Assembly (NCBI GenBank): GCA_011947345.1
Contig: JAAVTG010000077.1
Coordinates: forward strand, 434,001-498,000
Direction: 5' to 3'
DNA from: Phytophthora quininea
Lineage: Eukaryota > Oomycota > Peronosporomycetes > Peronosporales > Peronosporaceae
Length of the DNA stretch: 64,000 bases
A model generated the notes under the pieces. It worked only from the letters and a program-made list of their open reading frames with translations. It had not been told where the DNA came from and did not search any database. This document shows positions 59,712 through 64,000 of this stretch, piece after piece. Every line of letters begins with the position of its first letter. Position 1 is the stretch's first letter. The position numbers were made by a program, and so were the translations under genes.

Positions 59712-60123
59712 AGTAGATGAGCTCTCCATGCTCAATGGGCAGCTGTAGAAATCTCCACGTGTGGGGGCGCATGTGACCGTCGCACCAGCCACCGGACAGC
59801 TTGATTTTTATCAGGACGTCGAACACCTGGGGAGGTAAATTATTGCGCTTATTAGCAGATTAGGTGGTGATCAATGATCACCACTAGCGACGGCGGCGAC
59901 GGGCGATCGCACAGCGTACACACTGTACTAGGACAGTAAAAGGAAAAGCTTCGGCAACTGCGTTCATCATTCCGTCAATTTTAATGGGAACGTTCGGTAG
60001 ACACTTAAAGGTTTGGGGTGTGACGGTCACACGTGCGGCGTTCCCAAGTTGAGGATTCTTCCAGCTGATCGGATGAGTTCTACCAACATCTTCTGATAAA
60101 GGTCTTGGGATCAACTTCCGGTA
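59712..60123. other. Spacer of the palindrome
   Basis: 412 bp. The left 130 bp or so is still homologous to copy A (AGTAGATGAGCTCTCCATGC to about 59840), so copy B extends further than the palindrome arm. The rest is unique and holds a perfect 9-bp hairpin, GTGGTGATC-AAT-GATCACCAC, at 59864-59884. No gene is seen. Confidence 0.7.
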
Positions 60124-60413
60124 AACAGCAAAATCCAACCACCTGCGTGTCCGAATAGCGCGACTGGTCATCAAGCCCTTGCCAACGTGCAGCATGGCAC
60201 GACACGACACGTTGCCCCGGGAGGGCCCATGGGCTCAATCATGAACACAGTCTTCACCGCCCTACTTAGCGGGCAGTGTCCTCTTCTGGGATTGTTATTT
60301 ACCAGCCCAACCTCAGCTCATTTCCAAACCTTCTCTCCATCGAGCAAGCGGCACACACCACACCACAACACACCACATCACATCACATCGCATCGCAACC
60401 AACAAAAACAGCC

Positions 60414-61135
60414 ATGTTCAGCAACAGAATCCTCGCGGTATGGCTGGTCGTCGCGACACTAAGAAGCGGGGCCAACGCTGAGAAAGAGGTGGCCGAGACC
60501 TTCGGCCTGTTGCATGGCGGCGGTTACGGGGCTGTTCACGGCGGCGTCCACGAGGGCGTCGGTGGTGGCGCCAGTATCTACGGGGCCGGGGCAGGAGCGC
60601 GAGTCGGCGGCGGGTATGGCGGGATCGGCGGGGAGTTCATGGCGGCGCTGGTGTTGGCGGCGGTGTCGGTGGTTACGGCGGAGCTAGCGTTGGTGGCGAA
60701 GCTGGCGTTAGTGGTGGCATCGGTGGTGGGGTTCATGGTGGCGTTGATGTTGGTGGTGGCAACGGTGACGGAGCTGCTGGTGGCGCCAGCGTCGGTGGTT
60801 ACGGCGGAGCTGGCGTTGGTGGCGGTGCCGGCGTTGCAGGAGGAACTGGCGGCGGTGTCAATGGCGGGGTAAGCGGTGGGGCGGGGGTCGGTGTTGGCGG
60901 CGATGCCGGAGCCACCGGACAAGCGAATGGCGGCGTCGGTGGAAAAGTGATTGGCGACGGCAGCGTCAGTGCCGGAGTTGGTGGCGGCGTTAACGGCGGT
61001 GCCGCTGCGGGCATCGGCGGTGGAGCCCCGGCCAACGCAGACACGGTTGCGACCTCGGCCAATGCAGGCGCACAGGCGTCCGCTGGGGCTTCCACCTCGC
61101 AGAAGGGATCCTACCGCAAGCTGCGCAGCGAGTGA
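60414..61135 (+). CDS. Glycine-rich secreted protein, copy C
   Basis: Mirror copy of the gene at 58701-59422, with one visible substitution in the signal peptide ([10 protein letters not shown]). Same GGGG break (near 60635) and same length. Inr AGCTCATTTCCAAACCTTC at 60315-60333. Confidence 0.75.
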
Positions 61136-61459
61136 GCGCGCGTCGGGCCTCTGTGTTCTACGTGGTAAATGTTTTGTAGCCTTCTGCAGTCGGTAATGTT
61201 GATGAAATTGTTTTCGCTCTCAACTTCAACTTCCTCAACCAATCACGATTCGCAGCCGTGGATCGGTGGTCGTCGCTTCCTCCCTCTACAAGAGCATCGA
61301 AATTGAAGCGTGGCATGTGACCAGCCATTTTCAAAGAAGAACGAGCGGAGAAGTCCATGCGACTTTCGTGCATTGCTCTCCAAATGACCGCCATGTACTG
61401 CTCAGCTCATTCCTCATTTCGAACCCTAGCACCCAAGTGTCTATCTATCCCAAGCGATC

Positions 61460-61801
61460 ATGGTCAAGCGCTCGTCTCTTGCTGCTCTGCTGGTCCTCCT
61501 GGCGGTCATGAGCTGCGCCTACGCTACCGAAGATGCCGCTCCCGAGACTCAGGAACAGCTCCCACCCGGAGTGACGATCGTCGGTGACCAAGAGCCGCTC
61601 CCCGGTGCCAGCACGACGACCCACGAGCAGTTCATCGGCGGCCCTGGGATGGGTTTCCGCCACCGCTTCCGCTTCCCGTTCGGCGGTGGCTTCCGCTACG
61701 GCTGGCGCTACCCGATCGGCTGGTGGAACACGTTCGGTCGTCCCCGCTTCGGCTCGAGCTGCATGTTCGGGCGTCCGTTTGGCGGGTTCTTCTACTGCTA
61801 A
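61460..61801 (+). CDS. Short aromatic/Gly-rich secreted protein, copy C
   Basis: Mirror copy of the 113-residue gene, with identical translation. Inr at 61404-61423. Confidence 0.75.
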   Translation: MVKRSSLAALLVLLAVMSCAYATEDAAPETQEQLPPGVTIVGDQEPLPGASTTTHEQFIGGPGMGFRHRFRFPFGGGFRYGWRYPIGWWNTFGRPRFGSSCMFGRPFGGFFYC

Positions 61802-62093
61802 CTGCGCATTGCAGTCGCTCGAACCAATCGCTCTCGCTCAAGGAAGCAAGACTGCAACACGCTGCAGAGATGTGGCGTCTTGGATTTCTTTTAACTAGCG
61901 CGTCATTACTAATCACTCAATCCACCATTTTCAACGTAAAGCCTCGTTTGATTCCATCCCATTGACACACTGCCACTCAACGACTAACGCAGCAAACGCA
62001 GATAGGACGATCAACTGCGTTGCGTTCAACAAACAATTAAAATAAGGCGACAGACCTGGTATCTACAGGGCAGCTCACACCACCACCACCTCC

Positions 62094-63354
62094 TCACTTG
62101 GAGAAGACGTCGTCCAGGGCCTTCTCAAAGATCTCTAGTGCCAGCGCGCACTCGTCCTCCGACACCGTCAGCGCCGGCATGAAGCGCAGCGTCTCGTAGA
62201 TGCTCGTCGTCAGCAGCATCATGCCGTGGTCCAGACACGCCTGCGAGATCTTGTTGGCCGTGCCCTTGGGCGTCTTGGCGGGGTCGAACTCGATGCCGAT
62301 CATCAGCCCCAGACCGCGCACGTCCAGGATCGGGTACTTTCCCGACGTCTTGAGCTTGTCCAGGCCGGCGTGCAGCTGCGCGCCGCGAGCGCGTGTTTGC
62401 CAGCACGTTCTCCTCCGCGATCACCTCCTGGGTCGCGATGGCGGCAGCGCACGCCACGGCGTTGCCCGCGTAGGTGCCGCCCATCGATCCGGCGGGCTGC
62501 GTGTCCGTCAGCTCCTTGCGGCTGGCGATGCCGCTGATCGGGTAGCCGTCGGCGATGCCCTTGGCGAAGGCCAGGATGTCTGGCTGCACGTCAAAGTGGC
62601 CGTCAATGGCAAAATAGCTGCCCGTGCGGCCGAAGCCTGACTGCACCTCGTCGGCGATCAGCAGGATGTCGTTCTCCGTGGCGATGTCACGCAGCCCCTT
62701 CATGAAGCTCTTGGGCGGCACCACGTAGCCGCCCTCGCCCAGCACTGACTCGATCAGGATGGCGGCCGTGTCCTTGGGCGCCGACTGCTGCTGCAGCGCC
62801 AGACGCAGCTGCTCCAGACACCACTGGCCGTACTTTTCCTCGTCGTAAATGGGGCCGTGCGTGTGGTACGGGTACGGCACGAATGTGACGCCGGGCATGA
62901 GCGGCCCGAAGCCGGCGCTGTAGACCGTCTTGCTTGTGGTGAGGCTCATGGTGCCGATGGTGCGGCCGTGGTAGCCGCCCTGGAAGGCGATGATGCGGTT
63001 TTTGCCCGTGGCGTGGCGCGCCAACTTGACGGCGTTCTCGATGGCCTCCGAGCCGCTGCAGGCGAAGAAGAGCGAGTCGAGCGACTTGGGCAGCACCGGC
63101 AGCAGTTTGTCCGTCAGATCTAGCATGGGCTGGTGGAAGCCGATGTTCACCTGCGCGTGCACGAGCGTGGCGGCCTGCTTCTGCACGGCGGCCACCACCT
63201 TGGGGTGCGAGTGGCCCACGCTCGTCACGGCGATGCCGCTCGTGAAGTCGAGCAGCTTGCGGTTGTCGCTCGTCCAGATCCAGGAGCCCTTGCCCTTGGT
63301 CATCACCATGTCGGACATGCGGCCGATGCCTTTGGCGAGGTGCTGCTTGGCCAT
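62094..63354 (-). pseudogene. Class III aminotransferase, frameshifted copy C
   Basis: Mirror copy of 56479-57741. Around 62390 it has lost one GC dinucleotide from ACACGCGCGCTCGCG, so the frame is lost after about residue 321 and the C-terminal domain is read wrongly; an ORF runs on to about 62125 in a wrong frame. PLP-binding motifs up to that point are intact. If the deletion is real the copy is dead; a 2-bp change in a GC repeat could also be a sequence error. Confidence 0.75.
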
Positions 63355-64000
63355 CGAGGGTGGGTGGGGAGGGGGCTTGGGGGCTTGGAGGTTTGGAGAC
63401 GTGCGCGGTGCGGCAGGCGAGGCAACTTGCGGAGTGAGGCTCGGTTTGACTGCGGATCGGAAAAGTGGACCACGTTGAACCGCGAGGTAGGCGCGTCACG
63501 CGTGAGAGCGTACGGGTACCTGGTTTTAGCGACGTGTGTGAAGCCAACATGGAGAAAGCAATAGTGCAAGAGTACGAGCTTGGTTTTTCCCTGGATGCAG
63601 TGACCTTAGTTCGTATTGAGAGGGGATGGGCGCGATGCGTCATTGGGATGCGTCAAACGGCGTCGGCCAATCAGAAACGTTAAAAATCTAGACCAATCAA
63701 ACGCGTTGAAATCGGAGCGAGCGTACGTGGCGAAAATGGCTACATCGCGGATTCCGGACCGCCCCGCCGTTGGGGAAGGAGATCGAGTGGACTAGCGGCG
63801 CTAACGGCTCAAGCACGGCGGGGCATTGCTTGCCATCCGTTGCTTTGGGTAGAGTTGGGCAACGCGCGTAGAGCCAAGCAGCGGGGTCCTTCGCCTGCTT
63901 GGCTCTAAACAATGGTGGCTGCCAGGTGTCGCTGTCTCGATCGCAGTTAGCTCGGGGCTCGGACGTGGGGCCACTTGAATATTCACATGAACCAAGTCAA

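Larger units (their letters stand above)
60124..64000. repeat. Palindrome right arm (cassette copy C, inverted)
   Basis: Mirror of 55832-59711. Seen differences include a 2-bp GC deletion at about 62390, one base fewer near 63545, one substitution in the glycine-rich signal peptide (Ala to Thr) and a 2-bp difference beside GGGCCCATGGG. Confidence 0.93.

Overview
The window looks like a chromosomal piece of a flagellated oomycete, most likely a Phytophthora-type plant pathogen. The reasons are: secreted effectors with an RxLR and a dEER motif; small GT-AG introns of about 45-170 bp; oomycete initiator (Inr) elements of the TCATTyyNCAwTTT type just upstream of several genes; a cilium gene (CFAP299), as expected in a zoospore former; and a Ty3/gypsy chromovirus-like element.

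Layout. 1-9.2 kb is gene-poor and holds only decayed coding remnants and a possible old LTR. 9.2-22.8 kb is a housekeeping block: proteasome alpha-7, STT3, ribosomal protein S29/uS14, a TMEM131-like ER protein and a membrane-anchored endonuclease/exonuclease/phosphatase protein. 23.2-30.5 kb is a large inverted repeat whose two arms each carry an RxLR effector gene transcribed outward; a third paralogue lies between the arms. 31.4-34.9 kb has a small coiled-coil gene head-to-head with CFAP299 and a gene with the unusual order RA-PH-RGS. A fourth, wrecked RxLR copy lies at 35.4-35.8 kb. 36.8-43.65 kb is a young, complete LTR retrotransposon with a 5-bp target-site duplication. 43.7-48.2 kb has decayed fragments, an ABM-domain gene and a pseudokinase-like gene. 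48.3-50.6 kb is a truncated direct copy of a cassette (end of an aminotransferase, a short aromatic/Gly-rich secreted protein, a glycine-rich secreted protein). The full cassette recurs as a palindrome from 55.8 kb to the window end, with arms of at least 3.88 kb and a 412-bp spacer. Between the copies are two tandem Ser/Thr-rich probable GPI proteins, a small two-exon gene and an oomycete multi-pass LRR protein.

The genes fall into three groups: conserved cell machinery on the left, a secreted effector/cell-wall set amplified by inverted duplication, and mobile or decayed DNA. A theme cutting across all of them is that almost every frame break in otherwise well-conserved genes is a single base missing from a homopolymer run. 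This points to sequence-level homopolymer contraction rather than to mass pseudogenisation, so the coding calls below are given across those breaks.
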